Below are positions 17,113 through 24,702 of a stretch of DNA of 48,562 nt, piece by piece. The stretch lies in NCBI GenBank assembly GCA_003151595.1, contig PLXW01000016.1:1-48562 (forward strand). The letters run 5' to 3'. Under the pieces are notes generated by a model that was not told where the DNA came from, made no database searches, and was given only the letters and a program-made list of their open reading frames with translations. The stretch's first letter is position 1; every line of letters starts with the position of its first letter. The DNA is from Myxococcales bacterium (GTDB lineage: Bacteria > Myxococcota > Polyangia > Polyangiales > Polyangiaceae). The position numbers were made by a program, and so were the translations under genes.

Positions 17113-17526
17113 CTACGGCGTCTTCACCGTGAAGCGCCAGTTCCGTCCGTAGTCCGAGTCCCACTGATCACATCCGGGCGCGACGGCGTGGAACCAGAGC
17201 TGCACGCCGGTCGCGTCGGCGGGGACGTCGAAGCCGAGCGCCTCGTCGCTGGAGAACTGCTCTCCCCCCGGCTGGAAGCGCGCGTACTTGAAGACCGTGG
17301 GGCTCTTGCACGCCGAGACGCGCGCTTCGTCGTAGCTCACGTCGACGTGCCCGCCGCGAACGATGGTGCCCTGCTGCGCCGAAACCCACCCCCCCTCGAA
17401 TTCGAGCTGCGCTTCCGCCGTGGACGCGACGCTCTCGAGCCGCGCGGACGTCGCGGTGGAGTCGTCGGCGGGAGAGGCCGCCGAGCAACCGGTGAGGATC
17501 AACGCCGCCAGCACTCGGGTTCGCAT
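17113..17526 (-). CDS. Small lipoprotein, possibly DUF6209 family
   Basis: A 137-residue protein with a lipoprotein signal (VLAALILTGC, lipid-attachment Cys14). The mature part begins with a Ser/Ala-rich linker and continues as a beta-rich domain: LEFEGGWVSAQQGTIVRGGH, VDVSYDEARVSACKSP and the C-terminal VQLWFHAVAPGCDQWDSDYG with RNWRFTVKTP. The pattern of a YD..R...C stretch and a terminal C..WDS..G.N..F.V resembles DUF6209 proteins that are common in Myxococcota. I make that assignment from memory of the family and only tentatively. Two Cys in the mature domain probably form a disulfide. It is exported, and its function is unknown. It converges with the porin gene 9 bases away. Confidence 0.75.
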   Translation of the reverse strand: MRTRVLAALILTGCSAASPADDSTATSARLESVASTAEAQLEFEGGWVSAQQGTIVRGGHVDVSYDEARVSACKSPTVFKYARFQPGGEQFSSDEALGFDVPADATGVQLWFHAVAPGCDQWDSDYGRNWRFTVKTP

Positions 17527-17704
17527 GGGGACCGTTCGTGACGTAGAGGTGAGTGACTGTCAAGCGCCCCGCGCCGCGACTCGACCCGAAGCGCGTCGTG
17601 CAACGTGAGGCCGCGCACGCGACGCACACACACGCGGCGTCCCAAACGCATACGGGAACGTCAGCATGGTTGCCGTACGACTCACCCCGTGCAGAATTCC
17701 AGTA

Positions 17705-20700
17705 GTGAGTAACAACTTGCGGTGGCTTTGGGGCGCGGTCGTCGCTGGCGGGTTGCTTGTCACGGGATGCGGGAGCGCCGGGCTCGATGCGTCCACGTTC
17801 GACGAGAACGACGCCGGCTTCACGTTCGTCGATGGGACGGTCCCCTCGCTCCTCAACGACGCGACGACGGTCCCCGAAACGTCGCTCAATTGCACTCCAC
17901 GCTCCTGCGATCAGGCCGGCGCGAACTGCGGTCCCGTGGCGGACGGCTGTGGAGGCCTCCTCCAGTGCGGCGACTGTCCCGCGCCGTCGACGTGCGGCGG
18001 CGGCGGCGGTCTGCCCAGCGTGTGCGGCGGCACCGCGGCGTGCATTCCGGCGACGTGCACCACCCTCCACGTCAACTGCGGCGAGCAAGGCGACGGCTGC
18101 GGCGGCACGTTCGATTGCGGCAAGTGCACCGCTCCGGAGACCTGTGGCGGCGGCGGCGACGCGGGCGCGGCGAGCGTGTGCGGCGGCAGCGCGGCGTGCA
18201 TTCCGATCACGGCGTGCCCCGCGGGAATGAACTGCGGCGCGGTCGCCGACGGTTGCGGCAACCTCGTTCAATGCGGCACCGGAACGTGTCCTCTCAACAC
18301 GACGTGCGGCGGCGGCGGTCAGGGGAACGTATGCGGCGCTGTCGACGTTCTCCCCGACGGCGGCATCGTCGACGGCGGTCTCGATCTCTGCACGCCGCTG
18401 ACGCAACTGCAGGCGTGCAACGGGAAGAACTGCGGCATCGCGACCGACGGCTGTAGCGGCAGCTATTCCTGCGGCACCTGCCAGGCACCGAAGACGTGCG
18501 GCGGCGGCGGCGACGCGGGCGCTCCCAGCGTGTGCGGCGGCAACGCGGGATGCGTCCCGCTCACCGCATGCCCTCCGGCCATGAACTGCGGCATCATCGG
18601 CGACGGTTGCGGCGGCGCCGTCCAGTGCGCGCCCGACGGCGGCACGTGCGCCAACGGCGAGACGTGCGGTGGCGGCGGTACGTCGAACGTCTGCGGTGCG
18701 AAGAACATCCAGCCTGACGGCGCGGTCATCGACGGCGGTCTCAACATCTGCGTGCCGCTCTCGAAGGTCGACGCGTGCAACGGTAGGGACTGCGGCATCG
18801 CCAGCGACGGTTGCAGCGGCAGCTACGACTGCGGCACCTGCACCGCGCCCAAGACGTGCGGCGGCGGCGGTGACGCGGGGACGTACAACGTCTGCGGCGG
18901 CAACTCCGGATGCGTTCCGCTCACCGCGTGCGCGGCCGGCATGAACTGCGGCGTCATCGGCGACGGATGCGGCGGCGTCGTGCACTGCGGAAACGACGCT
19001 GGCACGTGCCCGGCGAGCGAGCTGTGCGGCGGCGGCGGTCAGCCGAACGTGTGCGGCGCGAAGAACATCCTCCCCGACGGCGGCATCATCGACGGCGGTC
19101 TCAACGCCTGCACGCCGACGCTGAAGTCGGTCGCGTGCCAGGGCATCGGCTGCGGTCAGACGGGCGACGGTTGCGGTGGCGTCTATACGTGCGGCGTCGT
19201 CTGCACGGGGCAAGACACGTGCGGCGGCGGCGGCACTCCGTTCCAGTGCGGACACCCCGCGTGCAACCCGATCACGAGCTGCCCGGCGGGCGTTCAATGC
19301 GGAACGGTCGCCGACGGTTGCGGCGGCACGGTCACCTGCCCGACGTGCGCGGCGGGGACGACGTGCGGAGGCGGCGGCGTGGCGAACACGTGCGGCAAGC
19401 CCGCGTGCGTTCCGGCGACGACGTGCCCCGCGGGCGTGAACTGCGGACCGTGGGCCGACGGATGCGGCGGCACGATCCTGTCGTGCGGCACGTGCAACGT
19501 CGCCGGTCAGACGTGCGGCGGCGGCAACGTCGCGTCGCAGTGCGGCGCGCCCGCGTGCTCGCCCATCACCGTGTGCCCGAACGGAAAGAACTGCGGCACG
19601 TGGCCCGACGGCTGCGGCGGATCGATCACGTGCGGCAACGACGCCGGCACCTGCACTCCGCCGTTGATCTGCGGCGGCGGCGGCGTGCCGAGCGTCTGCG
19701 GCGACGCGCTCCCCGACGGCGGCACGTGCGTCGGCATCGCCTGCAATCAGGTGAGCTGCGACTCCGGCACGACGTCGATCTCGGGTCACATCTTCGACCC
19801 TGCCGGCAACGACCCTCTCTACAACGTCGTCATCTACGTTCCGCAGACGGCGCCGGCGAAGCTGACGCAGCACGGTCCGTCGTGCGATTCGTGCGGCTCG
19901 CTCTACACCGGCAACCCGCTCGTTGCCGCCGTGACCGACGCCGACGGCCACTTCAAGCTCGACGACGTTCCGGTGATGGCGAACCTCCCGCTCGTCATCC
20001 AGATCGGAAAGTGGCGCCGGCAGATGGCGCTCGCCTCCACGATCACGAAGTGCCAGGACAACCCGATCGCCGACCCGCTCTTGCTGCTCCCGTCGCAGGA
20101 GAACGCGGGGCCCGCGGATGCGGGCGCCGGTCCGTGGCAAGGTCCGGGGACGATCGACGACCTCCCCGAGATCGCGATCTCCACCGGCGGCGCCGACACG
20201 ATGGAGTGCTTGTTCCGCCGCATCGGCATCGCGGCGAGCGAGTACACCGCGGGCTCCGGCGGCACCGGCCACATTCACATCTTCAAGGGGAGCTCCAACA
20301 GCGGCGCCGCGCCGACGAAGACCGGCGCACCCACCAGTCGGACCAGTCTCTGGGACCAGTACTCGGACATGTCGCCGTACGACATCGTCATCCTCTCCTG
20401 CGAAGGCGAGGAGACGATCGGCGCCGGCGGCGGTGGGCTCAGCGCGACCGAGCGGAGCGAGCTGTTCCAGTACGCGAACAACGGCGGCCGCGTGTTCGCG
20501 TCGCACTACCACTACTCGTGGTTCAACAAGACCATCCCCGACGCGGGGTCCTTCGCCGCCGAGAACCTCGCGACGTGGACCGCCGGCGCCAACGCCATGA
20601 CCGACACGCCGGGCGGCAACGCCGAGGTCAACACGAACCTCATCACCACGCTCAACGACGGCGGCGCCTTCGTCCGAGGAACGGCGCTCGCCGAGTTCCT

Positions 20701-21682
20701 CTCCAACACGAAGGCCCTCGGCAGCGCGGCCAATACGCTCGGTCCGGCCGACGGCACGGGCGCGGCGCAGCTCAACATCCATGCGCCGAAGCACAACGCG
20801 GACGTGAGCGCGGCGAACACGCCGTCGCAGCCGTGGCTCGTCGCCGACAACAAGAACAGTAATCCGGGCGCGACCGAGTACTTCAGCTTCGACACGCCCG
20901 TCGGCGGTGGCGACGGCGGCGTGAACTACTGCGGCCGTGTGGTCTACAGCGACCTCCACGTCGGCGCGGCCGTGAGTCCCGCGGACTACGCCAGCACCGG
21001 CAACACGAACACGCCGACCGGCTGCTCGACGAGCAAGCTCTCGCCGCAAGAGAAGGCGCTCGAGTTCATGCTCTTCGATCTCTCGTCGTGCGTGTCGGGC
21101 ACCGGGAGCAATCTCCCTCCGCCGAGCTGCACGCCGCTCGTTGCGTGTCCGGCCACGTACACCTGCGGCCAGTACCCGAACGGCTGCGGCACCGGGAACA
21201 TCAGCTGCGGCAACTGCGAAGGCGGGGCCACGTGCATCGACGGTCAGTGCGTGAGCTGCACGCCGGCGACGTCGTGCCCGGTCAACCAGACGTGCGGCGA
21301 GTGGCCTGACGGCTGCGGCGGCGTCCTTCAATGCGGGAGCTGCCCGAGCGGTGACACTTGCATCAGCGGCGCGTGCGTCAACGGATGCAACAAGCAAACG
21401 TGCGCCTCGCAGCACCTCACGTGCGGACAGGCCGGCGACGGCTGCGGCGGCGCGATCGACGGCGGTTGCGGCACGTGCCTCCCCGGCACGTCGTGCGAAG
21501 CGACCGATGCGGGCGGCAGCGCCTGCGCGATTGCTCCCTGCACCAAGGTCTCGTGCGCCACGCTTCATCTCTCGTGCGGCATGGCCGGCGACGGCTGCGG
21601 CGGCACGCAAGACTGTGGCGACTGCGTCCTTCCGCAAACGTGCGGCGGCGGCGGCGTCAACGGCGTCTGCGGTCGCGGGTGA
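17705..21682 (+). CDS. Giant Cys-rich modular lipoprotein, first part (ends at a frameshift)
   Basis: From GTG 17705 the protein starts with a clean lipoprotein signal (WLWGAVVAGGLLVTGC, Cys22). An ATG at 17666 would place 13 residues in front of it. The mature protein contains repeated ~45-60-residue modules of the form CxPxxC...CG...DGCGG...CGxC...TCGGGG....VCG. I count 11 modules (to about residue 680), then a ~450-residue non-repeat region, then 4 more modules before TGA 21680-21682. The middle region starts with a carboxypeptidase-regulatory/Cna-B-like beta-sandwich (SISGHIFDPAGNDPLYNVVI). It continues with a segment whose SPYDIVILSCEGEE and YANNGGRVFASHYHYSWF recall a GATase1/ThuA-like Rossmann domain. 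Each module has about 8 Cys, so extensive disulfides at the cell surface are inferred. The same module type continues in another frame right after the stop. Function unknown. Confidence 0.88.
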   Translation: MSNNLRWLWGAVVAGGLLVTGCGSAGLDASTFDENDAGFTFVDGTVPSLLNDATTVPETSLNCTPRSCDQAGANCGPVADGCGGLLQCGDCPAPSTCGGGGGLPSVCGGTAACIPATCTTLHVNCGEQGDGCGGTFDCGKCTAPETCGGGGDAGAASVCGGSAACIPITACPAGMNCGAVADGCGNLVQCGTGTCPLNTTCGGGGQGNVCGAVDVLPDGGIVDGGLDLCTPLTQLQACNGKNCGIATDGCSGSYSCGTCQAPKTCGGGGDAGAPSVCGGNAGCVPLTACPPAMNCGIIGDGCGGAVQCAPDGGTCANGETCGGGGTSNVCGAKNIQPDGAVIDGGLNICVPLSKVDACNGRDCGIASDGCSGSYDCGTCTAPKTCGGGGDAGTYNVCGGNSGCVPLTACAAGMNCGVIGDGCGGVVHCGNDAGTCPASELCGGGGQPNVCGAKNILPDGGIIDGGLNACTPTLKSVACQGIGCGQTGDGCGGVYTCGVVCTGQDTCGGGGTPFQCGHPACNPITSCPAGVQCGTVADGCGGTVTCPTCAAGTTCGGGGVANTCGKPACVPATTCPAGVNCGPWADGCGGTILSCGTCNVAGQTCGGGNVASQCGAPACSPITVCPNGKNCGTWPDGCGGSITCGNDAGTCTPPLICGGGGVPSVCGDALPDGGTCVGIACNQVSCDSGTTSISGHIFDPAGNDPLYNVVIYVPQTAPAKLTQHGPSCDSCGSLYTGNPLVAAVTDADGHFKLDDVPVMANLPLVIQIGKWRRQMALASTITKCQDNPIADPLLLLPSQENAGPADAGAGPWQGPGTIDDLPEIAISTGGADTMECLFRRIGIAASEYTAGSGGTGHIHIFKGSSNSGAAPTKTGAPTSRTSLWDQYSDMSPYDIVILSCEGEETIGAGGGGLSATERSELFQYANNGGRVFASHYHYSWFNKTIPDAGSFAAENLATWTAGANAMTDTPGGNAEVNTNLITTLNDGGAFVRGTALAEFLSNTKALGSAANTLGPADGTGAAQLNIHAPKHNADVSAANTPSQPWLVADNKNSNPGATEYFSFDTPVGGGDGGVNYCGRVVYSDLHVGAAVSPADYASTGNTNTPTGCSTSKLSPQEKALEFMLFDLSSCVSGTGSNLPPPSCTPLVACPATYTCGQYPNGCGTGNISCGNCEGGATCIDGQCVSCTPATSCPVNQTCGEWPDGCGGVLQCGSCPSGDTCISGACVNGCNKQTCASQHLTCGQAGDGCGGAIDGGCGTCLPGTSCEATDAGGSACAIAPCTKVSCATLHLSCGMAGDGCGGTQDCGDCVLPQTCGGGGVNGVCGRG
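18361..19080 (+). repeat. Two tandem 360-bp segmental duplications within the Cys-rich gene
   Basis: The stretches starting at 18361 and 18721 (and the beginning of a third at 19081) align without gaps. Each starts inside the linker PDGGxxDGGL and covers two Cys modules (120 codons), such as ACNGKNCGIATDGCSGSYSC against ACNGRDCGIASDGCSGSYDC. The exact 360-base period shows growth of the array by unequal recombination of module pairs. Confidence 0.85.
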
Positions 21683-21683
21683 C
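21677..21683 (+). other. Frameshift point GGG-TGA-C in the Cys-rich gene
   Basis: The upstream frame reads ...GVCGRG then TGA at 21680-21682. The +1 frame reads ...GDANLCVPLTC without a break. Skipping one base in GGGT (or removing one G from the GGG at 21677-21679) joins both parts seamlessly into the repeat pattern. The stop is followed by C, the leakiest termination context and the same TGAC as the RF2 (prfB) programmed +1 shift. A sequencing error, a real mutation or programmed slippage are all possible. Confidence 0.7.
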
Positions 21684-22433
21684 GCGAACCTCTGCGTGCC
21701 GCTCACGTGCGGCGATCAGGGCATTCTGTGCGGCCTCGCGGGCGACGGCTGCGGCAACCTCTTGCCGAGCTGCGGCAGCTGCCCCACCGGCCAGTCTTGC
21801 GGTGGTGGCGGCTCGCCCGGCATCTGCGGATCGCCGAGCTGCTCGCCCTTCACCTGCAACGATCTTCACCTCTCGTGCGGCACGACGGGCGACGGCTGCG
21901 GCGGCGTCCTCCCGTGCGGCGTGTGCGAGTCTCCTCAGACGTGCGGTGGCGGCGGCGTCACCGGCGTGTGCGGTCTCGCGGACGCGATCGCGTGTACGCC
22001 GTTCCTCTGCCCCACGTCGCAGAAGTGCGGAAAGATCGGCGACGGTTGCGGCGGCATCGTCAACTGCGGTGACTGCCCGACCGGCGAGACGTGCGGCGGC
22101 GGCGGCACGGCGGGTCAGTGCGGCGCGCCCAACTGCACGCCTGCAAGCTGCACGGATCTCGGCGCGACCTGCGGCGTCGAAGCCGACGGTTGCGGCGGGC
22201 TCACGAAGGACTGCGGCACGTGCAACGGCAGCGCGACGTGCGGCGGCGGCGGCACGCCGAACCAGTGCGGGTCTCCCAACTGCCAACCGCGCACCTGCCA
22301 GCTGGCGGGCGCGAACTGCGGTCCGGTCGCCGACGGCTGCGGCGGGATCATCCAGTGCGGCTCGTGCGCCTCGCCGGATACGTGCGGCGGCGGCGGCACG
22401 GCCAGTGTCTGCGGTACCGGCAGCATCCATTGA
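21683..22433 (+). pseudogene. Continuation of the Cys-rich lipoprotein in the +1 frame (five modules)
   Basis: This frame (stop TGA 22431-22433) encodes five further modules identical in type to those upstream: LCVPLTCGDQGILCGLAGDG, SCSPFTCNDLHLSCGTTGDG, ACTPFLCPTSQKCGKIGDG, NCTPASCTDLGATCGVEADG and NCQPRTCQLAGANCGPVADG. Each is followed by CGGxxxxCGxC...CGGGG...CG. It has no plausible own start, ribosome-binding site or signal peptide, so it is not an independent gene. With one base removed at 21677-21679 the complete protein would have about 1,575 residues and 20 modules: 11 + central region + 9. The last module resembles the first one closely (both have AGANCGPVADGCGG). I label it pseudogene because it is not expressed as written unless frameshifting occurs. 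Confidence 0.8.
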
Positions 22434-22467
22434 CGACGTGGGCGATCGCCCGCGGTACAACGAGGGA

Positions 22468-23589
22468 ATGAGCGACGCGCCGATGAAGCCGGGTCGACGC
22501 GTCGTCATTCGTGAGTTTGCGGAGAACCCGCTCGAGGCGATCGAGCAGGCGACGCTCGAGGCGATGGATGCTCCCGATCCGGCGACGCTCGGCGCGGGCG
22601 ACGTGATCGTCGCCGTCGAGAGCGCGTCGGTCGGGTGGGTCGATCTCCTGATGACGAGCGGCCAGTACCAGCACATGCCGAAGCCGCCGTACTGCCCGGG
22701 GCTCGAGTATGCCGGGCGCGTCGCCTGGAAAGGGGCCGAGGTCGGCACCGGCGTGAACGTCGGCGACGCCGTGCTCGTCGATGGGTTCCTGGCCGGGCCG
22801 CGATCGGTCGGCGCGTACCAGGCGTCGGGCGGCTTTGCGTCGTATGCGGTCGTGCCTCGAGCTGCGTTGCATCCGGTTCCGCGCGGGCTCTCGCTCGATC
22901 AAGCGTGCAACCTGCTCGGGAACTACGAGACCGCGTACCACTGCCTCATCACGCGCGGCGCGCTCCAGGCCGGCGAGACGGTGCTCATTCACGGCGCGTC
23001 GGGATCGACCGGGCTCGCCGCCGTGCAAGTGGCGAAGCTCCTCGGCGCGAACGTGATCGCCACCGGGCGCTCAGACGCGAAGCTCGCGGTAGTGAAGGAC
23101 CACGGCGCGGACCACGTCATCAACTGCAAGCGCACCGACGGCGAACCGGGCGTGCGCGAGTTTCGCGACGAGGTGAAACACCTCACGCGTGGGCGCGGCG
23201 TCGACGTCGTGTACGACGGCGTCGGCGGCGACATCTCGCTGGAGAGCCTTCGCTGCGTGGCTTTCGGCGCGCGCTTTCTCATCGTCGGCTGGGCGGCCAC
23301 GCCGTTCGTCGCGAAAGGGAAGGGGCAGCGCGGCGCGCCGAACGCCAACGTCCTCCCCACGAACCTCATCATGATGAAGGGGCTCGACGTGCTCGGCTGC
23401 CCGACCGTGATCTCGACGCTCCAGGACCCGTCGCTCCGCGCGCCGCGCCTCGAGCGAATCCTACGCTGGGCCGACTCCGGTCAGATTCGCCCGCACGTCA
23501 GCCACGTGTTCCCGCTCGCCGAGTTCAAGGAAGCGATGCGCGCGAAGTGGAACGGCGAGGTCATCGGCGGATGCGTCTTGCATCCCTAG
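22468..23589 (+). CDS. Quinone-oxidoreductase-like medium-chain dehydrogenase (zinc-independent MDR)
   Basis: A 373-residue NADPH-dependent reductase of the MDR superfamily, QOR group. It shows the GroES-like domain (DVIVAVESASVGWVDLLMTS, PPYCPGLEYAGRVAWKGAEV) followed by the Rossmann domain (ETVLIHGASGSTGLAAVQVA with the AxxGxxG motif, KLLGANVIATGRSDAKLAVV), DVVYDGVGGDISLESLRCVA and the C-terminal PLAEFKEAMRAKWNGEVIGG. Catalytic and structural zinc ligands of alcohol dehydrogenases are not evident, which favours quinone or enal reduction. ATG 22468 is preceded by CGAGGGA, a good ribosome-binding site. The long open frame upstream (from 21358) is a shadow of the Cys-rich gene. Only 34 bases separate it from that gene's last module. 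The gene ends at the hairpin at 23592. Confidence 0.92.
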   Translation: MSDAPMKPGRRVVIREFAENPLEAIEQATLEAMDAPDPATLGAGDVIVAVESASVGWVDLLMTSGQYQHMPKPPYCPGLEYAGRVAWKGAEVGTGVNVGDAVLVDGFLAGPRSVGAYQASGGFASYAVVPRAALHPVPRGLSLDQACNLLGNYETAYHCLITRGALQAGETVLIHGASGSTGLAAVQVAKLLGANVIATGRSDAKLAVVKDHGADHVINCKRTDGEPGVREFRDEVKHLTRGRGVDVVYDGVGGDISLESLRCVAFGARFLIVGWAATPFVAKGKGQRGAPNANVLPTNLIMMKGLDVLGCPTVISTLQDPSLRAPRLERILRWADSGQIRPHVSHVFPLAEFKEAMRAKWNGEVIGGCVLHP

Positions 23590-23591
23590 GG

Positions 23592-23614
23592 GCTTGTCGG
23601 AGTAACCGACAAGC
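23592..23614. terminator. Hairpin between convergent genes
   Basis: GCTTGTCGG (23592-23600), loop AGTAA, CCGACAAGC (23606-23614): a perfect 9-bp stem 3 bases after the MDR gene and before the convergent DUF1003 gene. There is no T-tract, so intrinsic termination is plausible but not certain. Confidence 0.6.
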
Positions 23615-23664
23615 TCCGTCGTACGGGTCATGTCGACGCGGACGCCTTCGGCGCCGCTAGCCGT

Positions 23665-24537
23665 TCACGCCGGCGGGCGCGCCGACACCACGGTGCCCAC
23701 GGCCTTCTCGATCCGCTCCAGCCGCGACAGCGCGTTCGCCTCGAGCGCTTCGAGCCGCTCGTGCAGGTGCCCGATCTCGAGCTCCGCTTTCAGGTTCACG
23801 TCGTACTCGATGTCGTTCCGCACGCGATCGCGCGACGCCTGCCGGTTCTGACTGAGCAGCACGAACACCGACAAGATGATCGCCTCGAGCGACACGGCCA
23901 TCGTGAGCAGCCCGAACGGATAGCTGTCGAACCCCCCGAAGCGCGTCTCGCTGAGCGGCTTCACGTTCAGGATGATCCAGATGAAGAACAGCACGCAGTG
24001 GATCATCAGGAACGGGATGCTCCCGCTGAACTCGCTGATCCAGTCGGCGGCCTTCATGACCGTCGTGCGGTTGTCTTCCGTGGTCTCGTTCACGTTGCGC
24101 GTGGTCGAGTGGCGCAAGAGCCGCGCGCTCTCGCGCATGCGCTTGCCCATCGCCGTGAGCATCTCGAGCGCCGCGGCCGGGCGCAGGCGAAAGAGCTCGT
24201 CGAGATCACCGCGGTCGACCATGAGCGCGTCGATGGGCTCCATCACGAGCGCGGTAGCCTGGCGCGGGCCGCCGTCGAGGAGCGACATCTCGCCGAAGAA
24301 GTCGCCGCTGCGCGCGACCTCGAGGACGATCTTGTCGCCCGTGTCGTTCTTGATCGAAAGCTCGACGACGCCCGAGCGCAGGACGTACAGCGAATCGCCG
24401 GGATCGCCACGGTAGAAGAGGATGTCGCCCTCCTTGGCGCTCACGAGGTCGAGCCGCTCCGCGAGGACGGTGCGCTCGCTCTCGTCGAGGAGCGCGAACA
24501 GGTGAACGTCCGCGAGCATCTCGGCGATCGCTGTCAT
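23665..24537 (-). CDS. Cyclic-nucleotide-binding domain fused to DUF1003 membrane protein
   Basis: A 290-residue inner-membrane protein. Residues 1-~130 form a cNMP-binding/CRP-like sensor domain: FALLDESERTVLAERLDLVS, GDILFYRGDPGDSLYVLRSG, the phosphate-binding-cassette-like DFFGEMSLLDGGPRQATALV. This is followed by a linker helix, then DUF1003: EFSGSIPFLMIHCVLFFIWI (TM1), ILNVKPLSETRFGGFDSYPF and GLLTMAVSLEAIILSVFVLL (TM2), SQNRQASRDRVRNDIEYDVN and a C-terminal coiled coil (LHERLEALEANALSRLERIE). In PBC the FGEMSLLDGGPRQATA pattern keeps Glu and Arg, so nucleotide binding is plausible. The role of DUF1003 is unknown. The combination suggests a ligand-gated membrane function. ATG 24537. Confidence 0.9.
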   Translation of the reverse strand: MTAIAEMLADVHLFALLDESERTVLAERLDLVSAKEGDILFYRGDPGDSLYVLRSGVVELSIKNDTGDKIVLEVARSGDFFGEMSLLDGGPRQATALVMEPIDALMVDRGDLDELFRLRPAAALEMLTAMGKRMRESARLLRHSTTRNVNETTEDNRTTVMKAADWISEFSGSIPFLMIHCVLFFIWIILNVKPLSETRFGGFDSYPFGLLTMAVSLEAIILSVFVLLSQNRQASRDRVRNDIEYDVNLKAELEIGHLHERLEALEANALSRLERIEKAVGTVVSARPPA

Positions 24538-24562
24538 GGGTGTTTCCTCGAGCGAACCGTCA

Positions 24563-24664
24563 CTACGACTTGTTCGCCTTCTTTTCCTTCTTCTTCTTCT
24601 GCTTCTCCTTCGTGGAGAGCTTCTTCTTGTTGTCCTTCTTGTCGCGCTCGATTCCCTTGGCCAT
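24563..24664 (-). CDS. 33-residue Lys-rich small protein
   Basis: A very small open frame starting MAKGIERDKKDNKKKLSTKE and ending KKKEKKANKS: nearly half of the residues are Lys and the rest mostly polar. ATG 24664 is preceded on the minus strand by AAAGGAAG at the right distance, a stronger ribosome-binding site than most genes here have. Small basic proteins of the MAKG...K-rich type occur in many proteobacteria, often annotated as hypothetical. Their function is unknown, and nucleic-acid or ribosome association is a guess from the charge. It lies 25 bases upstream of the DUF1003 gene's start on the same strand, and 38 bases after the DTW gene. It is too short for most ORF screens. Confidence 0.65.
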   Translation of the reverse strand: MAKGIERDKKDNKKKLSTKEKQKKKKEKKANKS

Positions 24665-24702
24665 GGTGGTCTTCCTTTCGAGAGAGGCGTGTCGCGGAAA
24701 GA

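Noticed and set aside
17168..21706. 1,512-residue minus-strand open frame opposite the Cys-rich gene
   Set aside because: Long antisense frames are expected in GC-rich repeats. Its Ala/Arg composition and lack of motifs mark it as a shadow of the Cys modules.
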